From Erythroxylum novogranatense (Eukaryota > Streptophyta > Magnoliopsida > Malpighiales > Erythroxylaceae): a stretch of DNA of 64,000 nt. Below the pieces are notes generated by a model. That model was not told the origin of the DNA. It ran no database searches and worked only from the letters and a program-made list of their open reading frames with translations. The stretch spans positions 12,031,460 to 12,095,459 of the forward strand of contig CM057233.1 in the NCBI GenBank assembly GCA_029891385.1. Direction: 5' to 3'. The position numbers and the translations under genes were made by a program. Shown piece after piece: positions 12,701 through 23,393 of the stretch. Positions within the stretch are counted from its first letter, which is position 1, and each line of letters begins with the position of its first letter.

Positions 12701-14030
12701 CAAGTCATAGTGAGAAAAATATATGGTTTCCCATATTTTTGCACTAGAGCCATTGCATCCAGATAACGCCGTTTCATGTCCATTGGGCCGCCTATAAATG
12801 AAGCTGGGAGGACAACTCGGCAGCCAATTGTAGAAGCTTCAGTTTGACCAATATTAAAGCTATCTAAAACACCCTGCAAAATTTCTGTTCGTATTTCGTT
12901 CTGTTTTTTCCTATGGAAGTCAAGCCGTGATGTTTCAATCTTTATATAAGAACCAACAACGAATTGTTGTAGTAGTCTTAAGCTGTGGATAAGCATGGAT
13001 TCATCAGAACTTCTCATTTGAAGTCGATAGCAGTAATACTCTCGCAGATACTACGCCATGTTTGGAGTTCGCTTCTTGAGTAATTAGTAATAGCAAGAAA
13101 AAAATGATAAATGAATTTAGACCAATTAGACAATATTTGGCAACCAAGGGAATAAGCACAAAACTAACCTATGTTTTCGAGAGCAAATAATTCAGCTGGT
13201 TCAGTAAAAGTGGATAAAGGAGGACCGCTTGTTTAATCAGAATCATTGTTGCTATTTGTTTGTGAATTTAACCGCTTAATGCGAGGATACCATCCGATTC
13301 ACCCGTGGAAGCAGAATCGGTATTCAAGCGGTCGTAGCATGCATAATAAGATCGAATTCTATAGCTGGGACCTGCGTGACTGTAGACTTGGATATGAGGA
13401 GATTTATCATGCTGTTCATCATCAGTTTCAGTCCATATAGAAGCTACTTGTGATGTAGTAGGAAGATTGTAAACGCGCTGATCAAGACCGGGATAACACC
13501 TGAGAACAATTTGCTGATTTTCAAGGGAAGGAATATCTTTAAGACGGTGAAAGAACCTAGCATAAGGATTATCTTCAAGAATTGTCATAATCAGCTTCAA
13601 TGTACTTTCACGAAGTTTATCAGAACTGTTCACCCTTTGTTGTAGTTCTTCATCGGTATCAAAGAAATAAAGTTGGGCTCCAGATACTTTATTGCTTGTC
13701 GGCACTAAACTGTCAAGGAAATGGTAAACTTGTCCTTGAACACGGAATGTATAAACTCCCATTGTGTTTTTCGTGAGGTCACGATCATATCTGGCTCCAT
13801 ACGAAGTGAAAGCTAGATTGTTATTGTATGTACGAACATTCTTTCTCAAATGTTCGGATTCTTCGTCGCTATTTAGAAACAAACACTTTAAAGCATAAGG
13901 CATCTGAGGAGCAACAATAGAAATTTTTCCAGACGAGCAACAAAACGATGGAGGTTCAAGGTAAAATCGTTTTGCGTTACAATATTGACAATCTGGAAGA
14001 AGGGGATTATTGAGGTTCAACGGTAAATTC
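9770..14030 (-). pseudogene. Helitron RepHel: HUH Rep nuclease plus PIF1-like helicase
   Basis: Minus-strand blocks give the Helitron order. An N-terminal zinc finger (CQYCNAKRFY, about 13985) and VYTFRVQGQVYHFLDSL (about 13800-13690). The Helitron-like N domain (13017-12610: SSDESMLIHSLRLLQQFVV, IGCRVVLPASFIGGP, FLTMTCNP). The HUH motif in FQKRGFPHAHML (about 12530-12495). The tyrosine motif KYLYKYVFKGHD (about 12110-12075). The PIF1-type helicase: VPGAGKTFLYRALLATLR (about 11085), LWDEASMAKGEA (about 10865-10830), VVFGGDFRQTLPVI (about 10770-10730), LTTNMRA (about 10640) and NLNPTEGLCNGTRLI (about 10130-10085). A diverged C-terminus runs to about 9770. The P-loop is one residue short with its first Gly replaced. 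Many frameshifts and possible introns are present. Intact RepHel nicks and unwinds DNA for rolling-circle transposition; this copy cannot. Confidence 0.88.
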
Positions 14031-14620
<590 letters not shown>

Positions 14621-14810
14621 CTATATCGATATATATATAGAAACAATAAAATTGAATATATATTATAAATCGATCACAAGAAACATGTAAAAAAACATTC
14701 TGTTTATGCTCTAACAAACAATTTATCCAACAAGCATGATTATAAACCATTTAAATAACTATAGCAGAATTTATAAAATAAATTTATTTCATTTAACTAC
14801 AAATACCTGA

Positions 14811-14990
14811 CTACACGAAGAATGCAGCAGAGAATAAGCAGAGGACCTAGAAAAAATGGAGTATACATGCAGTCAGAAAGTAAAAAGGTAATAAATTTAT
14901 TTAACCTAAGCATATATACCTTAGTACTCGAAGAATGCAGCAAAGAATAAGCAGGGGGCCTTAAAGAAATGGAGTATAAATGCAGTCAGA
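14811..14990. repeat. Two-copy tandem repeat, about 113-bp offset
   Basis: A roughly 68-bp block (CGAAGAATGCAGCAGAGAAT ... GGAGTATACATGCAGTCAGA) at 14815-14877 recurs at 14927-14990 with a few changes. Between and before them the flanks (ATAAATTTATTT, TACCT) also repeat. No coding content. Confidence 0.75.
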
Positions 14991-14999
14991 ATCTAGAAC

Positions 15000-15461
15000 G
15001 GAGAATTTGATCACTAAAAGAAGAGGGTACTTGAGATAAGTAAAGTTTGCCTGCACAAAATGTTTCAGCGGTTGGGGTAGATTTGCTTTAAGGGTTAAGA
15101 CAGGAAAACAGGTAAGATGTTATAATATGAACGCGTTAAAGGTGTCAGTTAACTGCGTGCCAGAGATCAAATTTGGTTGTAAGTTATTTTGATGCCAAAG
15201 GAATGGCCCTTGAATGATTGATTGACAAACGGATGAAAAAGCCAAGCTTCTAAGAAGACGAAATGATTGTAGAAGGTCAACTGTGAGGAAGAAGAGTTAA
15301 GGCGTCAATGTGTTCGTGTTTACTACGCAATACGCTATTAGCAAATGTTGATTTTGATGAAGTACAAACAATGATGAAAAGGAGAGGATGAAAATAAGAC
15401 GCAAGTTGAAAAGCGACGCAAGTTGAAAAGCGAGATAAGAAAAAAGCGGCATTTAAGTTGC
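15000..15461. repeat. Diverged copy of the 16-17 kb LTR-derived repeat
   Basis: 15246-15306 (gaaatgattgtagaaggtca and on) resembles the units at 16147, 16573 and 16978. 15325-15440 (aatacgctattagcaaatgt, gaagtacaaacaatgatgaa) resembles 16410-16520. No gene is visible. Confidence 0.5.
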
Positions 15462-15900
15462 ATTCCTCATGTTTGGTTAGTTCGCAATACGTTAACGTAT
15501 GAATTGAAACGTCAATCTCTGTTCTGATCTACTAATTGAAAACTCAATCTACGCGACAGAATAAATCTATGCACTTAAAAAGGACGAGATTGTTAAGTCA
15601 AAACGAAATAATGATGAAAAAAAACACACGGAACCTATTGAAAAGGATATTAAGTCAAAATAACTTGAGTTTTATGATTTTAATGAATAACAAATGATGA
15701 AAAACAAACGAAGTACAAAAACAGACGAAGTAGAAAAACAAACGCAGAATGCAAAAGCATAAATAATACGTTGACTTCGACTCTTCGCACTTCGTCTGCT
15801 TTTCAAGTTCACCTAAATATGAATTAATTGTCCAAAAAATATTCGCCTTCAGTTTTGATTTTATGATATATTTAACCATGTTCAGATTTCGTTTGATTTC
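15462..15900 (+). repeat. Dispersed LTR-like module, copy 2
   Basis: It shares 'aatacgttaacgtatgaatt', 'gaaaactcaatctacg', 'cttaaaaaggacga', 'tgttaagtcaaaacgaaata' and 'ttttatgattttaatgaata' with the copy at 17175-17660, and in part with 3890-4530. TGTTAAGTC is the exact start of the SIRE-like LTR at 27477, so this module contains at least one LTR start. Confidence 0.6.
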
Positions 15901-16146
15901 CCTGAACCCTTCTTCACTTAATGGTTTAACGAAGATGTGCACCCATTGATACTGTGTTTCAACGAACCGTGCGTTTCCGAAAACACATTAGAATTGCATG
16001 ACTTAATGCAAGAAATGGGAAACATTTGAGCTTTTTTTACAAAACCTTTGTGATTAAATGCCTTTTGTGCTTCAAATGCATTTTTGTTCAGATTGTCGCT
16101 TTTAAATGCGTAGACGGAGTCAAAACAGACGATGGAAAGGATACGA
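15901..16146. other. Unassigned spacer between LTR-derived repeats
   Basis: AT-rich sequence. The part at 16050-16120 (aaatgccttttgtgcttcaa) weakly resembles segments at 18090-18130 and 18915-18960. No gene seen. Confidence 0.35.
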
Positions 16147-16810
16147 AAGCAGTTCTAGTCATCTTCTTCTTGCGAAAAACAGAAAATGATCGTAGAAGCT
16201 CAACCTGTGAGGACGAAGAGTAAATGGAAGCAATGACACTAATTTCCAAATAAGAGAAAATAATTGCAGATAGTCAACCTGTCAGGAGTAGCAGGTCAGA
16301 AATCTATCACCTATGAATTGAAACGTCGACCTCTGCTCTGGTTTGGTAAAAAATTATGTCGCTCTCACCTATGAATGAAAACGTCAATCTCTGTTCTCCT
16401 GTTTACTTCTGCAATACGCTATTCGCAGCGTTGATTTTGATGAAGTACAAACAATGATGAAAAAGGAGAGGATGAAAACAAGACGAAAGTTGAAAAGCAG
16501 ACGGAAGTTGAAAAGCAAATGGAAAAAGAAGAGAAAATAATTGTAGAAGGTAAACCTGTCAGGAGTAGCAGGATACCAAAGCAGTTCTAGTCATCTTCTT
16601 CTTGCGAAAAACAGAAAATGATTGTAGAAGGTCAACCTGTCAGGAAGAACAGTAAATGGAAGCAATGACACTAATTTCCAAAGAAGAGAAAATAATTGCA
16701 GAAGGTCAACTTGTCAGGAGTAGCAGGTCAGAAATCTATCACCTATGAATTGAAACGTCGACCTCTGCTCTGGTTTGGTAAAAAATTATGTGGCTCTCAC
16801 CTATGAATTC
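16147..16810. repeat. Direct repeat, unit about 426 bp (two good copies)
   Basis: 16147-16385 and 16573-16810 match closely over about 240 bp (GCAGTTCTAGTCATCTTCTT ... CACCTATGAATT). The intervening 16386-16572 contains another LTR-like piece ending in the purine-rich AAGCAGACGGAAG type. A third, more diverged copy is at 16978-17165. Confidence 0.75.
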
Positions 16811-17174
16811 AAACGATAGAAGCAAAACCAGACGAAAGCAAAAGAAGACGAAAGCAAAAGGAGACGTAAGTTCTGCAAAAGTACATGAAGCAAACCACGT
16901 GTGAATTAAGAATCATTTTGAGTTAGTCACAAAACTCAATTGAATAAGCGGTTCTTTCAAGATTCAAGCAATCTACATTACGGTCATCTTCTTCTTGCGA
17001 AAAATGAAAATGATTGTAGAAGGTCATCCCGCCGAAGAAGAGTCAAGGAAGCAATCGCACTAATTTCTAAAGAAGATAAAATAATTGTAGAAGGTCAACT
17101 GTCAGAGTAGCGGTGAAATCTATCATGTATGAATTGAAACGTCAATCTGCATTACGGTCCTCTTCTTTCTTTGC
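16811..17174 (+). repeat. LTR core fragment plus third diverged unit
   Basis: 16811-16975 has purine-rich AAAGCAAAAGAAGACG units and then 'gttagtcacaaaactcaa' and 'ggttctttcaagattcaag', the conserved core of the SIRE-like LTRs (compare 27950-27998). 16978-17165 is the third copy of the 426-bp family, with several short deletions. Confidence 0.55.
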
Positions 17175-17660
17175 GATCCTCATGTTTGGTTAGTTACGTA
17201 ATACGTTAACGTATGAATTGAAACGCCAATCTACGCTCTGGTCTACTGCAATACAATATTGGCGGTGTTTGAGATTATTATAGCGGCTAGAAGATTGCAC
17301 CTATTAATTGAAAACTCAATCTACGTGATGTAGAAAATCATGCACTTAAAAAGGACGACATTGTTAAGTCAAAACGAAATAATGATGAAAAGAAGAAAAC
17401 ACACGGAAACTATTGAAAAGCATATTAAGTCAAAATGACTTGAGATATATGATTTTAATGAATAATGACGAAGAAAAGCAGGAAATACAATAATGTATTT
17501 AAGTAGAAAACCGACGGAGAATGCAAAAGGATAAATAATACGTTGACTTCGACTCTTGACACTAAATCTGCTTTTCAAGTTCACCTAAATATGAATTTAT
17601 TGTCCTAAAATATTAGGCTTTCGCTTTGATTTGATAATATATTTAACCATGTTGAGCTTT
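17175..17660 (+). repeat. Dispersed LTR-like module, copy 3
   Basis: Close relative of 15462-15900 (tgttaagtcaaaacgaaata, tatatgattttaatgaata, cgttgacttcgactctt). It also contains 'tattatagcggctagaagat', shared with 3890-4530. Direct orientation relative to the other copies. Confidence 0.6.
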
Positions 17661-18055
17661 GATGTAGTTAAATCACATTTCGCCACTTATCCACAAGGAA
17701 ATTGAACTTAAATCCGCCTTTCTAATTAAATGCCCCGCTTAGGCTTCATCTTGTTGTATCGTATCGTCTTTTAAATGCATCTTTATGTCTTCGTCTGACC
17801 TTTGTATTCTCCGTGTGTATTGTTAACTTCGTCTACTTTTTAAGACGTCGTACAATAACATACGAAGTAGAAAATCAGACGGAGAATGCAAAAGCATAAA
17901 TAATACGTTGACTTGACTCTTCACACTTCGCTCGCTTTCAAGTTCACCTAAAAATGAATTTATTGTCCTAAAAATATTAGGCTTTCGTTTTGATTTTATG
18001 ATATATTTAACCATGTTGAACTTTGATGTAGTTAGTCACAGCTCACCACTTCTAT
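17661..18055. repeat. Partial copies of neighbouring modules
   Basis: 17690-17850 is a diverged first part of the 826-bp repeat (tccacaaggaaattgaactt, tctttatgtcttcgtctgac). 17850-18020 repeats the end of the LTR-like module (aataatacgttgactt, ttatgatatatttaaccatg). Confidence 0.5.
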
Positions 18056-19653
18056 CACAAGGAAATTGAATTTCGTCGCCTTTCGATTAAATGCCTTTTA
18101 GGCTTAAATCATTTTTGTTCAGACGTCTGCTTTTACTTTGTCTTTATGTCTTCGTCTGACCTTTGTATTCTCCCTCTGTATTGTTAACTTCATCTACTTT
18201 TTGAACTCTGTCTATATTGATAACTTGGTCAACTATTTTAGCACGAAGCGATATGTACAGTTACCATATTATGGTATCTAATATTACAATTCTTCAAATG
18301 GCAACATGAGACTTTTTCATCTCCGTCTATATTGATAAGTTGGTTAACTTTTTCAACTCCATCTATTTTTAACTTCGTCTACTTTGCCTACTCCGTCATT
18401 TTCTCTTCCTCGTCATCTTTTCAATTAGAACGAAGCGATATGTGCGGTTACCTTATTATGTTATCTAATATCACAATTCTTGAAATGGCAGGAAAAGCAG
18501 ACGATGGAAAAACAGGCTAAAACAAATCACCTCCGAATTAAGAAGCGAAGCGAAAGTAAAAACATAAAACTTTACAAAGCGATATATCACATTCTTGAAA
18601 AATAGCACGAAGCGAAATGTGCAGTTACTATATTATTCATATCTGCAATACGTCTTCTAAAACTTTATGACTACAAGAAAATCTTGGTGAACACATTAAC
18701 AATCTTCCTATTGCATCACAAGTAGCTGCTATATCAACATAGACTAACGATGAATGTACTCATATCCAAGTCTCCACTACGCCTTCTTTGTTCCAGGCAT
18801 CCTATTTCACATTAAAGTAGATGAACCTCTGCTTTGAAATGGCAGGAAAAGCAGACGATGGAAAAACAGGCGAAAACAAATCACAAGGAAATTGAACTTA
18901 GGCGCCTTTCTCGATTAAATGCCTTTTAGGCTTAAATGCATTTTTGTTCGTACGTCCGCTTTTAAATCATCTTTATGTCTTCGTCTAACCTTTGTATTCT
19001 CCCATGTATTGTTAACCGTCTACTTTTGAACTCCGCCTATATTGATAACTTGGTCAACTATTTTAGCACGAAGCGATATATGCGATTACCATATTATGGT
19101 ATCTAATATTACAATTCTTCAAATGGCAACATGATACTTTTTCATCTCCGTCTATATTGATAAGTTGGTTAACTTTTCAACTCCATCTATTTTAACCGTC
19201 TACTTTGCCTACTCAAATCATTTTTCTCTTCCTCGTCTATCTTTTCAATTAGAACGAAGCGATATATGCGATTACCTTATTATGTTACCTAATATCACAA
19301 TTCTTGAAATGGCGTGAAAAGGGGCGATGGAAAACAAAGCAAAGCAAATCACCTCCAATTAAGAAGCGTTAAAGTAAAAACACAAAACTTTACAAAGCGA
19401 TATATCACATTCTTGAAAAATAGCACGAAACGAAATGTGCAGTTACTATATTATTCATATCTGCAATACGTCTTCTAAAACTTTATGACTACAAGAAAAT
19501 CTTGGTGAACACATTAACAATCTTCCTATTGCATCACAAGTAGTCTGCTATATCAACATAGACTAACGATGAATGTACTCATATCCAAGTCTCCACTATG
19601 CCTTCTTTGTTCGGGCATCCTATTTCACATTAAAGTAGATGAACCTCTGCTTT
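18056..19653. repeat. Tandem duplication, unit about 826 bp (two copies)
   Basis: 18056-18881 and 18882-19653 run in parallel: 'cacaaggaaattgaa', 'tgccttttaggcttaaat', 'tagcacgaagcgatat', 'tcttggtgaacacattaaca' and 'gtagatgaacctctgctttg' occur in order in both. Differences are small substitutions and short indels. No protein-coding content. Confidence 0.8.
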
Positions 19654-20526
19654 GGTAGAGGAGTTCCTTTCGACATGATAAAAGAGATGTACAAGGAAAG
19701 AGGATGTCGGTGATGAAGTAGCGACTTTGAAATTCATGATAAATCTGTCAGAAGCGACTTTACAATTTATCACAAATCTCCTTATATCCAACTCGCACTA
19801 GGCCTTCTTTGTTTGACGCACTCTTTTTCAGAAGTCTCGACTACATCTTCTGTATTCGAGCCATCTGTCTTACCTATGGCAACATGATAAATCTCGTCAT
19901 ATCCAAGTCATTGTGGCGAACAACAATAGTGGACAACAACAACAATCAACAGCAACAACAACGAAAGTGGGAAACATCTGTACACACAAAACAAAAAACA
20001 TCTACAAACCGAGACGATGAGATAACAAGATCCGACGTGCAAGAATCGAACAACCTTATGCTAGGTTAACGTGCTAGCTCAGATTAAAGTAGATGAGAAA
20101 GAGGATGCCGATGGTGAAGTAGCGCTTTGCAATTTATGATAAATCTCCTCATCTCATACACAACAAAACAAAAAATCTTTAAGAAGATTTACGACGATGC
20201 GGTTACAACATCTTACGTATTCGAGCCATCTGTCTTACCCATGGCAACATGACAACACGATAAATCTCGTCATATCCAAGTCATTGTGAGATTTAACAAC
20301 AACAAAGTGGACAGAACAACAACGGACGGCAACAACAACGAAACTCAAGAATCGAACAACCTTATGCTAAGTTAACGTGCTAGCTCAGATTAAAGTAGAT
20401 GAGAAAGAGGATGCGGTGTTGAAGTAAAGCTTTGCAATTTATGATAAATCTCCTCATCTCATACACAACAAAAGAAAAAACTTTAAGAAGATTTACAAGT
20501 AAAGAACAACCGCAAATGAGATGATA
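19654..20526. repeat. Second tandem duplication, units about 300-365 bp
   Basis: 19852-20195 and 20218-20500 share 'gtattcgagccatctgtctt', 'ataaatctcgtcatatccaa', 'gtgctagctcagattaaagt' and 'tttatgataaatctcctcat'. The first copy has CAA/ACA-rich insertions (19918-19960). 19654-19850 is related spacer. No gene. Confidence 0.7.
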
Positions 20527-20998
20527 CACCAACAACAGCCTACAACAACCACGCCTAGAATGGAAAAAGCACAGAAAGCAATGGCGGTCTATTTTCGCTC
20601 TTTAAATAGTCACAAGCGACCAACCTTATGCTAGGCGCCACGTGCTAGATTGTCTCGACACCAACAACATTCGACAACCACACTAGAATGGAAAAAGCAC
20701 AGAAAGCAATGGCGGAGAGGAAAATAAAGACAGAGATCTATTTTCGCTCTTCGCTCTTTAAATAGTCATCCAAGCGCGCGTGACAAGCCCGCGAGAAGAT
20801 TGCGTGCATATCTAGATAAAATGACAAAATATTTGGGTCAGAAGATTGCGTGTATATTTCAATAAACAGAAGAAAGATTGCGTGTATATTTCAATAAACA
20901 AAAGAAAGAGAATGTAAGCCGTTAGATTAAATGGACGACTGGGATGGATTGCGTGGTCGTCCATCCGGTCGCTCTTAGTATATATACTTAATAAGAGG
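20527..20998. repeat. Short tandem repeat (about 129 bp) and A-rich spacer
   Basis: 'tagaatggaaaaagcacaga' at about 20555 and 20683 begins two copies that include 'tctattttcgctctt' and 'taaatagtca'. 'agattgcgtgtatatttcaa' then occurs twice at about 20843-20902. A 9-bp inverted repeat, ATGGACGAC/GTCGTCCAT, lies at 20931-20939 and 20956-20964. The last five bases, AGAGG (20994-20998), are the left target duplication of the solo LTR. Confidence 0.6.
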
Positions 20999-21431
20999 TG
21001 TAACATCCCATCATCGATGGGAGAGATAAAATGGTAAATTTTGATCTGATTGTGAGTGTGTATTATACTTGCATAATTTGGCCTCTATATGGATATGATT
21101 GGTAAATTTGGCAAATGCACATGATCGTATTTGCATTCGTGACAATTCCCAGCATATGTGTCTATAAGTGGAATTTTAGTGAAAAATGTGAATTGTGTGT
21201 TTGAAAATTGAATTGGAGTGATTTATGTGTTTTCTGCATAGAATTGCAAAGTGGGTACCGATGAGATTTTCGGTACTGAAAATGACTGTCCTATTGACAC
21301 TCCAATTAAAGACATGATTTAGGAATTTTGTTTTAGCATGAGCCACTGAAATTTGGAGAGATTTAGGAAAGTCAAAGAGAATGAATTGATTGAATTGGAA
21401 ATTGATAGGCATGAAAGTGAGTGATTCCGAA

Positions 21432-21597
21432 AGAATTGAATCTCAATTCAGTCCCTAAGAGTCTAAATTTCTGAATTGAGGTAATAAAGTTATAAGAATT
21501 TGTATAAGGGCAATAGAATTGAACCTCAATTCAGTCCCTAAGAGTCTGAATTTCTGAATTGAGGTAATAAAGTTATAAGAATTTGTATAAGGGCAAT
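21432..21597. repeat. 83-bp tandem duplication in the solo LTR
   Basis: Two copies of an 83-bp unit (agaattgaatctcaattcag ... tttgtataagggcaat) differ at only a few positions, so the duplication is recent relative to the LTR. Confidence 0.9.
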
Positions 21598-21674
21598 TTG
21601 GGAATGATACTTAAGATTATAAGTCTTAAGGTTTGAAGAAAGGGGTAAAAAGTACTTTTCACCCTTCTTAAGGG

Positions 21675-21682
21675 TATAAAAA
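21675..21682 (+). promoter_or_regulatory. TATA box of the solo LTR
   Basis: GGGTATAAAAAGC lies about 680 bp into the LTR and is followed by the AAAGGTTAGGG-type sequence expected near a start site. It defines U3 as about 20999-21700. Confidence 0.6.
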
Positions 21683-22125
21683 GCAAAGGTTAGGGTTTTT
21701 GTTTAAAGGAGGAAGAAGATTGTCGTGGGAGAAGAAGAAGAGGAGAAAAGTTGGGTTTTGGGAAATCTTTGAAGATTTTGAAACCAAATCAAAGGCACTT
21801 TTGGAACTTCAGCCCACCGACATTGTAGAGACTTCCAGGTGTTAGCGCGGAAGTCAGGTGAGTGACCTAGACGGTCCTCCAATTATTATGTATTTTATAA
21901 TTATGTGATTATGATTATGTGGAGAATAATGGTGGGATAGTTTTTGATTTTGAAATCCGGACAGAAGGGCCGAAGTATTAGAGTGTATGATATAGAAGTG
22001 TTAGGGGTATGGGAAATTGTGATTGTGATATAGGAATACATAAATAAAGTGATGAATTGTGATATAGGAATACATAAATAAAGTTAACAGAAATTGGTAG
22101 TTGTGATCGAAGCAGCCACCGAGCA

Positions 22126-22438
22126 GAGCTTTTAGCTCAACAATTAATGAGCCCTTAATAGGACAGTTCAGAGCTTTTTGCTCAACGATTAATGAGCCCT
22201 TAATGAGACAGTTCAAAACTTTTTGCTCAACAATTAATGAGACCTTAATGGGACAGTTCAGAGCTTTTAGCTCAACGATTAATGAGCCCTTAATGGGACA
22301 GTTCAGAGCTTTTAGCTCAACGATTAATGAGCCCTTAATGAGACAGTTCAGAGCTTTTCTCTCAACGATTAATGAGCCCTTAATGGGACAGTTTAGAGCT
22401 TTTAGCTCAACGATTAATGAGCCCTTAATGGGACAGTA
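22126..22438 (+). repeat. Seven-copy 45-bp minisatellite of hairpin units
   Basis: Each unit contains GAGCTTTTAGCTCAACG, a short stem-loop, followed by ATTAATGAGCCCTTAATG, which can also fold. The unit length is a multiple of three, so frames stay open on both strands across the array; these are not genes. The array lies inside a complementary pair TTGTGATCGA (22101-22110) and TCGATCATAA (22446-22455). Confidence 0.95.
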
Positions 22439-23393
22439 CGGGCGCTCGATCATAACACTGTATTGGATCGAAAAAGTGTTACATATTGTATTTGCTTCGA
22501 TATATTTGATTGAATGTCTGGCAAGGGCCATATATTGATGGGATAACATTTATGGGTTATTTTCTAATTGTGACATTATGACAAATTGTGATGTGTCTGA
22601 TTATGGCTTGAAATATAATGGCTGCCGACCAGAGTTGCCACCGATCAGAGCCTTCGGCTCAACGTGTGAACATGAGCTTCAAGCTCATAAGTGTTTTAGA
22701 GCCTCAGGCTCAACGTATAATGAGCCCTGTATCCATTGTGAGATAAGGGATAGATATTAATGAGCCCTACTATGGGGACAGTCTAGGCACTCGGTCACAA
22801 CAATAATAAATGGGCAGCTAGTGTGATGTGTATGTATCAACTATGAATGTGGGTTTCTGTAAAAGAGTAAATGTGTAAATCCTGTGAATGTGTTTTATGA
22901 AATAAAGTTTAAATGTATATGAATTGTGAATTGTGATCAAATAGGCAGTAGTGTGAAAATTTACTAGGTATTGATATTGTTGCATTGATTGAGAGGACCA
23001 TCGATGATAGTCATTCATTGAGTTCGCAAAACTCACCTAAAAATTTGCAAATATTTTTCAAGACTCAGAAAAATACCCCGTTAGGCGACGGGCGTATAGT
23101 GATCGCCTGAGAGAGATAGAAGAAGTCGGGGTCAGTTGCGTCTGCATTAGTGTAATAACTTTGGCATCTTATTATTGTGTATAAAAAAAAGAGACCCGCG
23201 TGGTCATTGTATTATCAGTTATGTTTTGTAAATGGTTTTCCGCATAATATGATGAAAGTGTTTGTTTGTTTAAAAAATATATATATATATACTGTGATTT
23301 GACTGAGTGATGTAGTACGCCACCCTCGCAGCACACGGACTCAGATATCACTATCGATGTCGAGTTCGGGTCTTATGGGAGTGGGGTGTTACA

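Larger units (their letters stand above)
20999..23393 (+). mobile_element. Solo LTR of a Tekay-type Ty3/gypsy element
   Basis: It begins TGTAACATCCC and ends GGTGTTACA, flanked by a perfect 5-bp duplication AGAGG (20994-20998 and 23394-23398). The 2,395-bp LTR has a TATA box (21675-21682), a donor-like CAGGTGAGT (21855-21863), a 45-bp minisatellite, GAGC...GCTC hairpins, and the conserved 'gagttcgcaaaactcacc' block (about 23020-23038). It shares this layout with the LTRs at 29861-33865 and 48600-51476 but differs strongly in sequence. Recombination between two LTRs, which removes the internal region, is the usual origin. Confidence 0.9.

Noticed and set aside
16300..16800. Regular 'tatgaattgaaacg' repeats resembling a CRISPR repeat end (ATTGAAAC).
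   Set aside because: Spacing is irregular, the repeats are parts of longer duplicated modules, and the sequence is plant nuclear DNA.
20931..20964. Helitron 3' terminal hairpin (9-bp stem).
   Set aside because: No CTRR follows at the right distance, and it lies 6 kb from the Helitron on the side of its 5' end.
22101..22455. A microRNA precursor from the stem-loops.
   Set aside because: Stems are only 5-7 bp, in a multi-branched array, unlike the single long stem of a plant miRNA precursor.
22001..22549. 182-residue open frame with a repeating CPIKGSLIVE unit.
   Set aside because: Produced by the 45-bp minisatellite (a multiple of three) inside a solo LTR; frames are open on both strands for the same reason.
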